A program made the position numbers and the translations under genes. Below are positions 13,801 through 27,705 of a stretch of 64,000 bases of DNA, in pieces. This DNA comes from Cristatella mucedo (Eukaryota; Bryozoa; Phylactolaemata; Cristatellidae). The notes beneath the pieces were generated by a model that was not told the DNA's origin, made no database searches, and worked only from the letters and a program-made list of their open reading frames with translations. The stretch lies in NCBI GenBank assembly GCA_009760855.2, contig WPIO01000023.1, positions 251,001 through 315,000 on the forward strand. Direction: 5' to 3'. How positions within the stretch are numbered: the first letter of the stretch is position 1; each line of letters starts with the position of its first letter.

Positions 13801-16747
13801 TACCTAGCTAGCAGGCTGTTGCTCGCATGCAAGATTCTAGAAAGCTTTCCTTATATAATTCATTTCTTTAGCGCCCTAAGAGAACTTGATCTCTACTCAG
13901 GTGCTTCACATATGCCATGGGGCTCAAGTCATGACGACCTTAGTCATCAAATAAATTAACCTTAACCTCGGTCGAGGTGAGCACCTCAACCACTGGGCTA
14001 AACCAGCCTGGCAGACTAGCAACCTGCTTAGCCGAAAGGTAGTATCCGTTTTCGAGAGTTCAAGCTTAGTGTCGAATCGGCATCCACCTGAGGGTCAAGT
14101 TGCATGTAGGGCATACTGTAAGTGCCGGCTGCTACTTGACCTCCCCAGGCCCAGCGCACCGTGTATGTTGACAGCCAAATGAATGGCGAGTCAATCCAGA
14201 TTTTGCCTTACCCTTTGCTGCTGTCGTTTGTTTTTCTTCTACATCTTTCAAAGGTCTGTGGTGCTTACATATCTCGATGACTACCACTTTACCAATGTGG
14301 CTGCAGTACTTAGGCCTGTCCTGTACATCCTAATTATGCTCACAGGTTCTTGAAATCCTGTGAACTGTTGCAGCCTACCATTGGTACCAGTGAATGAATA
14401 CACACCCTCTGTACTCCTAAACTAGATAAGATTTTGAAATGCTTCTCAAAATATGGACTTTTAGTCGTCGGTTAGAGCCGCAGACGACTGGGAAATCAGA
14501 ATCCCCTGTGAGGATATCATCCTCTTTTAGAAGAGCCGCTTGCATAGAAGGACGTTGACAATGCCTGAGCTGAATAGTATGGACTGAATGCATCGTACAA
14601 TCCTTTGTGCTAAATCCGGAGCTTCTGTTTGCGTTGGTCGACTAAGTCGTCTCGATGTCCTAGGATTCCCCAGGCACACCCTCCCAAGTATTAACTATGT
14701 TTTTAAACGCGTTACTACTAGCATACCTCCGAGCCGAAGGAAATCTCAAAAGAACGGAAGCGATACAAATGTTAGCACTGATTGTAAGACACGTTTCTCT
14801 AGGTGACACGTACCAGCCCAAAAAAACGCAATCCGAAATATATGGCTGCCTGTATTGGGCGGAGTCGCAATTGTGACCTTTGCCCCGCCTCGGTCCCAGT
14901 CAGCTGGCATAATGGATCGGGTTGTTGTCGTCACAGAATTGATTGACCCGAACGATTCTGACCCGTTCGTGGACTCCCCTCCCTCGCCTCTTCCGCGGCC
15001 TTCTTTCGTATCTGGGACGCTTCCGACGCCGCCGCCTGCGTACCCTAGTTGGAACATCGCTGTTGGAAACAAGGTTGTCTGCCGGATCTGGGCGCGTCGG
15101 CCGTAGCGGTTCACGCTATGGTCCCCACCACGGCGGTGCCGATTGCTCAAGCCAACCATAACTACAGCGTCGTCTCGAGTGTACCGAGGACCATTACAGA
15201 CGAATGGGGTTTACCTGCCGTCGTTCTATTCGGAATTTTCATGGTCGTCTTTATCGTCGTCGGTTTCGTCGGCAACCTGCTTGTCATGACTTCCATCGCT
15301 CTCTTCAAGGAGTTCCGCGGTCGGAGCATGTACTTCATATTTAACCTCGCCGTAACCGATCTGCTAACCAGCGGGATGGCAATGCCGTTGGCTCTGACTA
15401 CCCTCGTCTCTGGCCGTTGGCCTTTCAGCGACGCAGTGTGCACCTTCAACGGCTTTGCGACTGAGTTATGTTTCATAGCGACGATGCATACGCTTATGTA
15501 TATCAGCATTTACAGGTACGTTTCGGCTCGCCGCTGACCATTCTCCGTGCATTGCTTTGAGCCCGGGATGTTTATGTGTGCTCGGTGATGGACTAGTAGC
15601 CTTGTATTAGATTGTGTAGTAGAGGCGCTTGCGTGTCTGCGTTTTGGTTGTCCCCCAACCAAGTTCGCCATCTGCTGCCTCAGCGCTCGTTGTTACTCCA
15701 CCTCCTTATATGCCGTGTCCGCCTGAGCGATGGAAGCTTAGTCCTCATTTGTATGCTTGTGCAAAGTTTGGTGTGTGTCGCGGCCTGCCATTGCATGTGC
15801 TGTCGCTTTATCGATTCCGGCAGTCAAGGCAACTTATCATCTGCGACCCAACCGGGCCAGGTTCGTGTGCCAAAAGTGGGGGTAGTGAGTTAAAAATTCG
15901 CCGGCTTAACGTTTTCCTGGCTCCAAGAGCCGAGCTCTTGTCGCAATCCGTGGGCTTCGCATTTATCGTTTATCTGGCATTCCGTTCAGAATGCTGGGGC
16001 TTTCAGCTACTGGCACTTCTCGCTCTATAGTGAGTTCTTCAGTACCTTGGGTTTCATAGACTTTACTGGACAGAACATTGCAGTAATGAGAGAAGTGAGC
16101 TCTCACAATTCGTATGTGTACCCCTCACTATGCTCCTTGGACTATGCTCGCCATGCCCTGATGAAAGTTGTGCCTTGGCTACTGGCCATGTGGATGTCAT
16201 GCGCCGTACCCTTGAATGTGTGTGCTCGCGCATGCACACACAATTGTCGGAAGTTGGCAGGAGTCACTGTAGGCTTACCCTACCTTCTTGGAGCTTCATG
16301 CTATCTACTGGCTAATGCATACGTCTCATCTTCGAATCACGTTCGAGTTGCATTGTGGCAAAAGCCATGTCTGTCCAAGATCGTGCTTTCGTTGCCACTA
16401 GAGAACCGAAAGTTTGGAAGCTCATTCAAAAAATACCATTTTTATGATTGAACATGAACTGTTCTTCTAATATCCAAAATAGATAATCTTGCAAACGACT
16501 GTCTACTAGTGCTACACGTGTCAGTCCTCAAGAATGGCCTGCAAGCCCTCTCAGATTGGACCAACTGATTCACACCATTAATGCTGCTGCCACTTGGTTT
16601 GTGAGTCAATATTGCACGTGCTTGCTGCCGATGTCTTTGCAAATGATTGGTAGATTACTTGCCTGCAGTAGTCGATCAGGTGTGCATGTGGATCTCCTTA
16701 TCCTATGACCTGTGCCCGTGTAGGCAGCTGTGTTAATGCATATGTGG

Positions 16748-16817
<70 letters not shown>

Positions 16818-18847
16818 TGCATGTGTTTGGCCTTTCTCTGTGTTCGATATTTTACTAAACGACCAAAATGCACTCATAGAAGTCGTTCTAGCTTTCTTCA
16901 CAATCTCATGTGAAGCAATTAACCCTGCTCCAAGCCCTCATAAACATTTTGATCGATGCATTTTTCACATAAAGTAAGATTCGATCGGCTGCTTTTTTGT
17001 AAAGCTTATGCTGTCCATCTTCTGCTGGAGACCTCTACTCTTGCCTCGTGTCACCTTGTAGGTGGTGTGGTGATGCAGCAGAGCACTGCACAGTATGTGG
17101 CTTTGGTGCTCGCCCTGCAGCGAACGCATGCTTGCTGTACCTGTGAAAGTGTGGACAAAACACTTTTTCCTAGGTTCGTCTGCATCAATGACCCTCTAAA
17201 TAAAGGTCGGCTGAACAAGTGGGCAGTAGCTGCTATGCTGGCTGCTCCGTGGATCTGGGCTGCTATCATGTGCGGAGCCTCGTTTAATTCACTGGGCTCC
17301 TACGACTATGTAGAATTCACCACACAATGCGATCCCGAGTTTCCCAAGACTGCTGGGGGATTTGCTGACCTGTGGCTCACCATGACCACATGCTTCATCG
17401 TACCACTGGTCGTCATGTTGGTGATGTACACGCTGATCTTGTTCAAAGCACGCAAGCATCTGCAGCGGCTCAAGCTGTGCTCCAACATCGAGAACAAGGC
17501 GTTCGAGCAGCAGCAGCGCCTAGCCACCACTTTCTTCATGATACTAATAGCATTCATTTTCTGCTGGTGCCCGCTGATGATATATACCCTGTACAGCTCA
17601 TACGTCAAAGACACGAGATCGCTGCCATGGCTGGCGAATCCGATCGTGTATTGGCTGAGCTATGCCAACTCGGCCATCAACCCGGTGCTATACAGCCTTC
17701 GACTGCCCGTGCTCCGAGCGCTGGTGCGTCGCATGTGCGGACTGAAGCCGTTCACGGAGACCAATGCCGCCAGTGATACTGGCCGCCAGATGCACGCGGT
17801 CAAAAGTCATCAGCTGGTATCCGGTGGCGAGACGGAGACACCTTTTTTGTAGTTCCCTTTTTCCCCAATGATACTAGCGATCAAGCAACTGCTCTAGGGC
17901 TCGCCTGCAATCGGCCTCTGGCCTCCCCTTGCTGCAGTTCTTCTGCATTCTGCAGCCGATGGCCCGGCGGTCCGCTGGCTGCGTTTTTGTATAGACTCAG
18001 GCTCAGTATAAATATTGTGTATATTTCCATAAATTTGGGCGTTTTGTTCTACTTTGGTGTTCATCGAGAATTACCTGCTCACTCCTCAAGCATACCGGCG
18101 TTTAAAAAAAAAGTTTTCTCCTGTGCCTATGATGTGCATCCAGATTCAAGTGCATCGTCTGTTTGAGATCGCCTACTGGTATCGGAAAGCATGGGGTTAG
18201 AAAAAATTGTCCGACATTTTTAATTAGCTAGTAGAAACATAGCCCTTGGAGCGTGTCTTAACAAAGTGCTCTTTATAATTGGCTTGCAGAAATGGGCTGC
18301 TGTCCTCCTTGGACCAACCGAAGTCTATATCAAGCTTAAGATTCACCTCACTGAGAAAGTCGAGTGCGAAAATGTTGGTGACTTTCGTGCTGTTTTATTC
18401 CTAGAGGTTCAGGGTTAGGACTGTAGTAGCAAGCAGATGCCCAGTCGTGGTGTGTCGTTCCGCTCAAATGAGCAGCCGATTTGGTGCTTTCTTTGCCTTG
18501 GGTGGGACATAAATTAGAATCTTCATCGCTATGCCATATCCATCAGGTCATTCTGCATTATACAGATATCTCCATTGGATCAGCCCTCGTGGGTGTGCTG
18601 CTGCTAAAATTTCCAAGTTGTTCCTCTCCCTGATAGCACTGCTTCTGAGTATGGCAGAGAGAGGCTGCCGAGGGACCTAGTAGGAAGAGCGAGTGTAGAG
18701 AAGAAGAGGAAGCAGAAGAGGGAAAGAGCAGGAAAGAGGGAGGCAGAAAAGAAAATGTTTATTATGTGCCTGCATGCTTGTACATGTGTTTGTATGTGTG
18801 TGTTTTAGTATATATGTGTGTATGTGTGTGTATTTATATATATGTGT

Positions 18848-18904
<57 letters not shown>

Positions 18905-21900
18905 CATATGTATATTTGTTTGTGTGTATGTATACTTTTTAAATAATGTACATGTGTATATATTGCCTTGGTATTAGAATCAAGCAAGTGGCATGCCCTC
19001 GTGATGCGATTCAGCACTACACATTTATATCATGTAGTGGTATGCCATGCTGGTAGTACAGCCGTTGATGCTCGGCGTTGGTGCATGGGCTGCCATTAGA
19101 AGCTGCCACTGGTGCTGCTGACCGATCAGCTGCCGAAACATGAAATAGGCATGGCAACTGGCCCATGCGGTCCATTGAGCAGCTGTTCACTGCTGTCGTA
19201 TTGTCGTCTACCCCGTGGCCCTGGCTACCACGAGCTACCCCAATGCATTCGAGCTTAGCGGAGGTGCTACCGCCAGCCTTGGCTTGGCAGAGCAGGCTGC
19301 TGGCCATCGTGCCAATGTTGTATGAATGCACCGTCGGTAGTTTCGAAGCTCTTTGACCTTTAGGCTGCTGTTGCAGCTTCGGTTGGCACATCCCTAGCTG
19401 TTGAATCTTGGCCGAACGTTGTCTAGCGTTCATTTCTTCTCTGCTTCAAGGACAGGCCAACGGTGAACTGACTTTGGAGGGTGGCCTGCTGAAGCTGAAC
19501 TACACTGGTGGCAGCCGGTGCCGAAGCGGCCCTGTGCGGTCCACCGTGCTGGCGTTTGTCTGCGCTCCCACGATCAGCGGCACTCAGGGGCCCGTCTTTG
19601 CCAACGAGACCTCGTGCCAGTACTGGTTCGAGTGGTACACGAGCGCAGCTTGCGCCGTGCGTGAGACCGCCTGCTCCTTCAGGTACGCCCTCGCTGGCCT
19701 CTCCTTCCCCTGTGAGGGACTTTCTGCACCGTGCACCGTCTGCTTTACCTGTGCAATGACTGCATCCAGCTGGCTGGTTCCATGCGCCATTTGCAAGCAC
19801 AAAATAGTAGGCTGAGATGCAGCGCTTGTTGCGGTCGTCGCTCCATCGTGGCCTGCCACCTCCTGCTGCTCCTGCCGCCAATGCTGCCTGCATGCTTCCC
19901 TTTGCAGGCTGACAAATGGTAGTGTGTACGATCTCAGTGCGTTGACACTACCCTCATCCAACTACGTCATCGATGCGTCGACGACAGAAAACAGGACCTA
20001 CTACATAAACGTATGCAGGAATCTCATACATGCCGACGGCGTCGGATGTGCTGCTGATGCTGCTGCGTGCTACCGGGACGGCAGCACTAATACGTATGTA
20101 GAGAGCAGCGCGTTCATTCGGTTTACCGTCGTGGCATTTGTGCATGATGTGCCTCCTAGTGCTTGTGCTCCCCCACCGCTGCCTGCGGTGCAGTGGAATT
20201 GCTATGCCAGAACGAGGAGCGCCTGTATTCCTTTGTTCGGTCTCCTATGCCCTATTCCGCTTGGAGATTATTTCAAAGTTTCCTCCTGTACCTGAGCTGT
20301 TTTTCTAGCTGTGGAGCGATGCCGACTCGTGGAGCGTGCTGATTTTGTGCCGTATGTGTTCAGGGCATCCTTTTCAGCTTGTACATTGCCTGTGAGTGGT
20401 CTCTGCATGGCTAGGTTTCGTACTCAGGCAAACGATTGTCTACGATGTGCCATTAGAAACCCGCGGAGCTTGACCTTGCCTTCACCCTTCGTCTGGGCGT
20501 GGCTCGTAATGCTCGGCTCGGGTTTTGGTGTGTAGACACAAACACAGTCTCATTCTTGCGTTCCAACGTGCCCTGCCCAGCCTGTGGTTTTCAAGTAAGT
20601 CGGTAGGGAGATTGCTTGTATCTGCTAGAATGTGCGTGACTCACCTCGTCACTTTAGTGCTTGCGCACGTGGGTGAGCATGCACCAGTCCGCTCATCCGT
20701 GGGTCTCCATCGGTAACCCCTGTGTCAAAATTAACTGTCCACTTTGTTTCTCCAAGAGTGGTCCTCTTGCAGAGCTAAGACAAGTAGGCACCTCGGAAGT
20801 AGGAGGCTCGTAGTGTATTACAAAGACACCTAGCATTGAAGAGCAGCAGCTGGGGGGGTCGGCTGCCATGATTCGACACAGAGGTATCAGGTATGGGGAA
20901 TGTGATACCTTGGCAACAGCTCTGACAATGTGCAGCCCAGCACTGCCAGCAGCTCACTACTCGTGGAACTCAAAAAAATGTAATGAAAGCTAATTGTTTA
21001 GGCCAGTCTTGGTATCGAGTTACCAGTGCAGCTAGTCTGAATGAATCGCTGAGGACAATTCAAAAGACTATGCCCATTGGGTGTCATCGTGCCAGGAGTG
21101 CTGGTACCTTGGACCATACTGCTCTGACATTGTGGAAAAACATTCAGTGGTCTACATAGCATGTAGGATCGTGCTTACCACAGGATCTGGTCCTACAACC
21201 CCGTGTGGCAACCCCATAACGTTAGCCACTCTGCCTCTGGCCTTGCCTGTCGAGCCCTTAAGTAAGATGCCAAGCAAACTAATCAAGTTAGCGATCCGAT
21301 AATGCATGCGACACAACATGCGGTCCATAGCACTGGACTTGATGTCTTTCCATGTCTCTACCACGGAGCATCTTACTGCAGTGGGTTGACGGTATTTGTT
21401 TCACCTTAGGTTCGTCAACACCGGCAGAATTAGCCATGTTGTTCCTGTGAAGAATCTTTTTGGTGAAGTGCCTGTACTCGAGTATGATCACGGTGACGTA
21501 TGCCTATATGACAGGTCCAGAAAATTCATAACCCACATAATGGTATTGTGCGATCCAAGCAAAGAGGTAAGAAGCCGTAAGCAGTCCAACGGCCACCCTT
21601 GGCCCTAACTTTGACCTTTGCCAGAACTGGCAATAATCAAATGCATGTGGCTGGCGCCCAGCAGGTGGGCAGCACTAGCTATTGCCATTCTGAATTATGC
21701 CCTCGTGTTTACTTATCTGTGTGTCTTACCCATGTACTTTCAGTGGTGGTGAGTCCCATTAGTTGTATGCGTGTTCCGTGTAGGGACAACAAATTAGCTG
21801 TTCCATTGCTCCACTCAAGACCGTTAGCAACAGAAGCTTTTGCTCTGCAGGTCCTAGACTGTAGAACTCACTTCCACAATTCTTGCAAAACAACATATAC

Positions 21901-24717
21901 TCTCTTGCTGCCGGCTGTGGCACATCCTTTCCATCCATCCTGAGCTGCTTCTTCCACGTTACTCACTTTCTTAACTGCCCTCCTGACTCAGTTATGCCTC
22001 CCTTTCTCGTTGTTGCATGAGATGAAGTATGTTGGCTACCACATGTACACCGAAATCCACCTAAGCTTTGAATGCAAACTGGAAAATTGTCCTGTATAAC
22101 GTGCACTTAGTCTTTGTGGTTTTGTGTGTATAACGTGCACTTAGTCTTTGTGGTTTTGTGTAGTTAAAGACAGAGATACGTTACGTGTTTTTCTGATCAT
22201 CCGAGCTTTACTGTGAAATATTTTGCTATATAGCTTGATTTAGGTGGGGCATGCATTGATGCACGCATACGTGTGCACATATGTCCACACCCACGTGTAC
22301 ATATGCACACACATACCCATGCCTACTAAGACGCCTGCTAGCGCATTTCGTCAGTGAGTGCAGAATGAATAGTCCAAAGTTGCTCGATGAAACTGCACTC
22401 TCGTTTATGTTCACACTTGTTGGGTATATGCCTGGTTTGTAGGAAGGCTGCTTAAAGAACCAGCGACTGACTCAGCTGGGCATAGAGCAGCGCTTCATTC
22501 CCTGCCCCACCCCTCTAGCCATGTTTCTTCTGGACGCACTTGGCTGACTATCATTCTGCTCGCAGGCTGCCTTGTACTTATGAGCTGGGCAGAACGTTGC
22601 AGTCGTTGGCCAACCTATCACATTATCAATATGTACAGCTTTACCCTGCTACCTGTGGGGCTTGTCCATATTTGTTGCTGAGTACTGGTTAATCATTGTA
22701 GGCCAGCCTTCCTGCTGTAGTTGTCAACAAAGAAGATCAGTGCAGTGTCTTCCTCATATGGCGTCATGCCGTGGGCTGTGCCATTCGACCTTCTGTGTCA
22801 TCGGGGCAGTGCACCGTGACGAGCAGCACAGGTCAGGATCTAGCTGTTGCAATCGTCACTTAGCTTTTTTGTAATCTCTTGTCAACCTTGCTGGCGTTTG
22901 ATAGTGGAAAGCCAGATCTCAGTCATGACGTTATGACGTTGGTGCACTGCTTTTGATTATGAACGACCTGCTAGGAAGGCGCAGACTTGATCGATGTCGA
23001 ACTGTTTGGAAAAGGAAAGCAATGGCATTGACTCATCTTGCTGCATGCATACACTTCCGCACTCATCCTCATGGGTTTGTTACACGGGCTTTAAATTTTA
23101 TGTGGGGCACGTGCCTTGCATTGCCATTCCTATTGTGTTTTTTGTTGTATAGGATACCAGTTTGATCTGAATCCTCTCAGGAACCTGTACAACGTGACAA
23201 GCGGTAGCAGTGTGTATTACTTGAACCTTTGTGGTATGAATGGATCTACACCTTGTGGAAACACTAGAGGCGGTAAGTGCTTTTTTGTTCTAGCTAGTTC
23301 CTATGTGTGCCTCCCTGTTAGGGGGCTGCATGCCCATTCAACTTGAATGTGTGTTTTTAGTGAGCTACGTGTTCGTTGCCTGCCCTGGTCTGGCCCTGGG
23401 AAAGGTGTTTGCCTTTAATGACCAAGGTCGTGGGCTCGAGCCCTTTGGCACATGTATATCGACTGGATAAAGATGTGGTTCTCTTTGGTTGCTATGCAAA
23501 TGATGTACATTGGTGTTGTTATTAAGTAGCCTTACCCCTCTGCCGAGTGTTCAGCCATCATGGCAGCTGGCGTGTAGCCCTAACCGTTCTGCACATGTAA
23601 ACTGTGATCGGTAGCCATCGCTTGGTGCCGACAAAGGGCTCCATGTCAGGTCACTGTTCATGCTCGCGAAGACGTTGCATGGAACCCCCATTCCTCCTGC
23701 AGCCTGGCTGTGCATTGCTATTGCACCACCTCTTTGGTATTTGCGTGCTGACTTTTTCATCAGGTGTCATAGAAACTGGCATATCGGAAATGTGTGTTGT
23801 AAGCAGTAGCTCAACTAGGGCCTACCTATCCCATCCTATCGCGGAGCCTTAGGGGGGCATTTGCCACCCCCCTACGGTGGGGCAGTGGCCTGGGCCATCA
23901 CCAATCATTTGGTATGTTTTCTATAAAGTTCCTAGAAAGAGATTTAGTTCCCTGATGGCGCTATACAAATTTATTATTATCCATATTATTGTTAAGCCCT
24001 ATTCACCCCTAACCACGTTATTCTTGTTATGTATTGAACATGCTACCACTATTTGATCGTGCTTCCTTTGCAGCGAATGTGAAGTGCCTAGAAAGAGAAT
24101 GGGTTTTGTACTCCTATGCCCACCGACCTACGACGAAATTGTGTCTACATTCTACTCGATTAGCAACCGCCGAGTTTGCATCGAATAAACACTGATTTTG
24201 CACTATAATTTTGCAATAACTTTGGGCCTAGTCTCACCTACATGAAAATTTGGATGGTCTTTTCCCCTGCGTAAACATGTTTCAGGTCTGCCCCCCAGAT
24301 GAATATCCTCGCTCCGCCACTGATGGCATCAGCTATTGTGCTCCCACACACGGCATGTCAGCAAATATGCCTCAGTGTGCAATGCGCCCCCTTCCGGCCA
24401 CACTGTCTCGGGTCTCACTTCTCACCTGGCTGCACGTTCCTTCCAATAATTCGGTAGCCTAAGTGACATATGATCGTGCAACCTGTTTGCGAGCGAGCTG
24501 CCTGGTCAGTCGAGTGTCGACCGTTGTGATATCGAGGTCCTGCTTGGCAGCAGACTCGACCGCCTTACCTGGTCTTTGTAATAGCGTATGCCTGCATCGT
24601 CGGTCTAGCACTGCTGCCACAGCTGCTCGAGTTGAAGGAAGGAAATCTGCTGCAGCTCCCTGTAAAAGTTGGTAATTACATTGCTCAATAGATCATAGCA
24701 ACATCCGACAGCCTGGA

Positions 24718-24795
<78 letters not shown>

Positions 24796-27657
24796 TTCTT
24801 CCTCTCTCTCCCAAGCTAGATCTTAAAAGTCGCTTCCGATCACCAATTGTCCTTGTCATAAGTCTGGGCAGCATCAGTGACCTGGTAGTATTAGTGAGAG
24901 CGAGCGGTGCTGAAAGGTAGCCGACCACCCGTTGGGTGCCCGTGAACAGACCATGCTTTGATTGATTAGTTTTGGCGTGGTCGTGGTTTAAAATTTTTAA
25001 AGCGGCCAGCCCCCCTAAGGAATTCGTGGCGATGTCGTGGCAAACTCGAACGCCTCAGTCTAGAGCCCATAGAGTGGGAGCAGCTTTTCAGCTGTCCTGC
25101 CTACTCCTCCAGCCTTCTGCTGAACATGGGCCCACATTTGCTGGGTATTTGTGTTTGTAGGCAGCCACTGCAATCCCTATCCCTCACCACCACCACCCCT
25201 AAAGGTCAGGTAAAGCCTGTACCGTAACTCAGAAAAAGCTACATACATGACTATAATGGATTCTGGGGAAATATATGTGCACTTGCACTTGCTCTGGCAC
25301 CTTGTGCAGCTTATCTTGCATTGCACCTGATGATCGGCCATTATATGCTTCTTTTTTACCCTTTATTATCCGGCTTCGAGCTTTTATCTTTATTATCTGG
25401 CATCCCGCATGGTATCCAGAGCACGAGCTTCATGTGAGTGTCACTTGAGCGAGGCACTCACTTGCCCTTCGTAGCCCAGATACCATTGGCATTGGCTTTT
25501 AGTAAGCATTTATATCTTACCGACATGCCGGTACGGCATGGGTTTGGGCATCTCCATTTGTTCTGCACGGTGGGTGCCGGAGTCTCTGAGTTGTGTGTCA
25601 TCAGTCCGAAACTCGGGCCCCATTACTAGCACTCCCCCTCAACTCGTTCGTTGGGTGATTTTCCGACGAGAATGCATCTACATGCACACTTAATGTTTGA
25701 ACAAGCTTGAGTTATCAGCTAGCCCTAACTCAGTCGAGAAGTGATTAATGATGGTGTCGGTTGTCTGGTTTAGACTTGGACCTCGTCGAATGTGTCGGGT
25801 GCAGTGCACTAGCATGTGCCTGCGCTGAAGAGGGTTTGGCATTTTCACAGCGGTGCTCTGGGTTCGGGATTGGTTAGAAAGCGTGGAAGTGCGTGGCGGC
25901 GATGGACCGGCTTAGACAGGAAGTGCGCTCACTGGCGCACGTCACCCGCTGTCAGCCGCTGGTGCTCGCTCGTCCCCACTGCCTGGCCGGGACCGCCCTG
26001 GCCGGGACCGCCCTGGCCGGGACCGCCCTGGCCGGGACCGCCCTGGCCGGGACCGCCCTGGCCGGGACCGCCCTGGCCGGGACCGCCCTGGCCGGGACCG
26101 CCCTGGCCGGGACCGCCCCTGGCCGGGACCGCCCTGGCCGTCCCGGCCCTGGCCGGGACCGCCCTGGCCGGGACCGCCCTGGCCGGGACCGCCCTGGCCG
26201 GGACCGCCCTGGCCGGGACCGCCCTGGCCGGGACTGCCCTCGCCCCTCGATGCTTGGTGCCGCAGCAGTGGGAGAAAGAAATTTCAAGGCTAATGTGCTG
26301 TGGAATCAGCATGACGGTGCACGCATTCGTTCGCAGGGATCTGCATAGCTCCGCGTGGCGGCGGCAGCAGCAGCAGTAGAGCACCGCTGATCAGCGGGTG
26401 GCCGTCGTCGACTGGGTGAGTCCTCTCGCCCCCTGACTGCTGCTGCACCGGGTCACCGCCGCCCGGCATGGGCACTCGGGTGACATCCATCGTCGGTCAC
26501 TCCGCCTTCAGGCTGGATTACGACGCAGGCGTGCTGACCATGACCTACGTAACCGATGCTGCTTGCCCCGGCGGTGGCAACAAGTCGGCCGTGATAAGCT
26601 TTGCCTGCAACCCCTGGTCGGTTGGCCTGCCGGCGTACCTCGGCGATACGGACGACTGCATGTTCCAGTTTGCCTGGCGGACGGCCTACGCTTGCTCGCA
26701 CGAAGCGGTACGTAATTGCCACATGGGGGAGCAGGATGTGGGCTGGCTCACTGCTCTCGCTAGGGGGGGGGGAAGAACCTACCCCTTCCTTCCTCCCAAC
26801 CCTGATCGCAGCACTGCTGCCGGTACTGGCCGCTCGTCGGCTGTAACGGTGGTGAGACATTCCTATTCCTTCAAGAGCTATGTTCGGCTTTTTCAAAGCA
26901 GTCGTGGGAAAGCAGAAGGGATGTGCCTGCCGTACCCTCGTCAATCCTTCCGGGGGTTCTGCAGTTCTTTAAAGCCATTTGCGCTGCCTGCGTGTGGACT
27001 TGAGCGGCAGGTCTGTGCTTTGTCCGCCGTCAAGGTGCCGTGCTTGGTCAGCTACGGTTCGAGCGTGCTGGATCTGGCACTGCTCTCAAGGACCCCCTAC
27101 TACCCGGCCACTTCACGCGTGGACTCGCTGTCGTACTACGTGAGCGTCTGCCGACCACTGGGCGCCATCCCCGGAGTGGGTGGTGCATGCTCGGCCGGCT
27201 CGACGGTGTGCTCCGTCGATCCTCGAAGCGGAGGCGCAGCACCGCAGGTCAGTGCGAGCAGATTGGCTGCTGCTGCTGTGAGTACGCCCGGCAGCAGCTG
27301 CTTGCATGCCCTAGCTGTAGCAGCGACGGTGACTCTACTTTCCTTCGGTCGTACCAGTCGCTGGGTCACGTCGGCTCGTCGCCTCGAGTCAATCCCACCA
27401 CCGGCCGGATCGAGCTTCGCTATAGCTCCAGCTCGACATGCCCGTCGTCGGCTGCACTGGCTTCGACGACCGTCGTGTTTAGGTGCAGCAGCACAGGCCT
27501 GCTGGTGAGTTGCTCTTCGTCTCGGTGTCGGTTGGTTACCTCGTCTCTCACTCACTCTCTCTCACTTTATTATTTACTCTCTCCCTTTTGTCGCATGCCT
27601 CGTTCTTGCTGTCTTGCTCCAATCCTGTCTATCTCTGCCTTTCTCTGTTTCCCTCTT

Positions 27658-27705
<48 letters not shown>

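Noticed and set aside
17051-17614. Minus-strand and alternate-frame ORFs over the GPCR exon
   Set aside because: Shadows of the receptor coding sequence.
18677-19017. ORFs of Thr-His or Cys-Val repeats (also at 16698-16977, 62243-62446, 63750-63996)
   Set aside because: Translations of (GT)n/(CA)n tracts.
25816-26384. Long ORFs on both strands with PGPPW, AGTAL or PARAV repeats
   Set aside because: They are translations of the 15-bp minisatellite, whose length is a multiple of three; all frames stay open for that reason.
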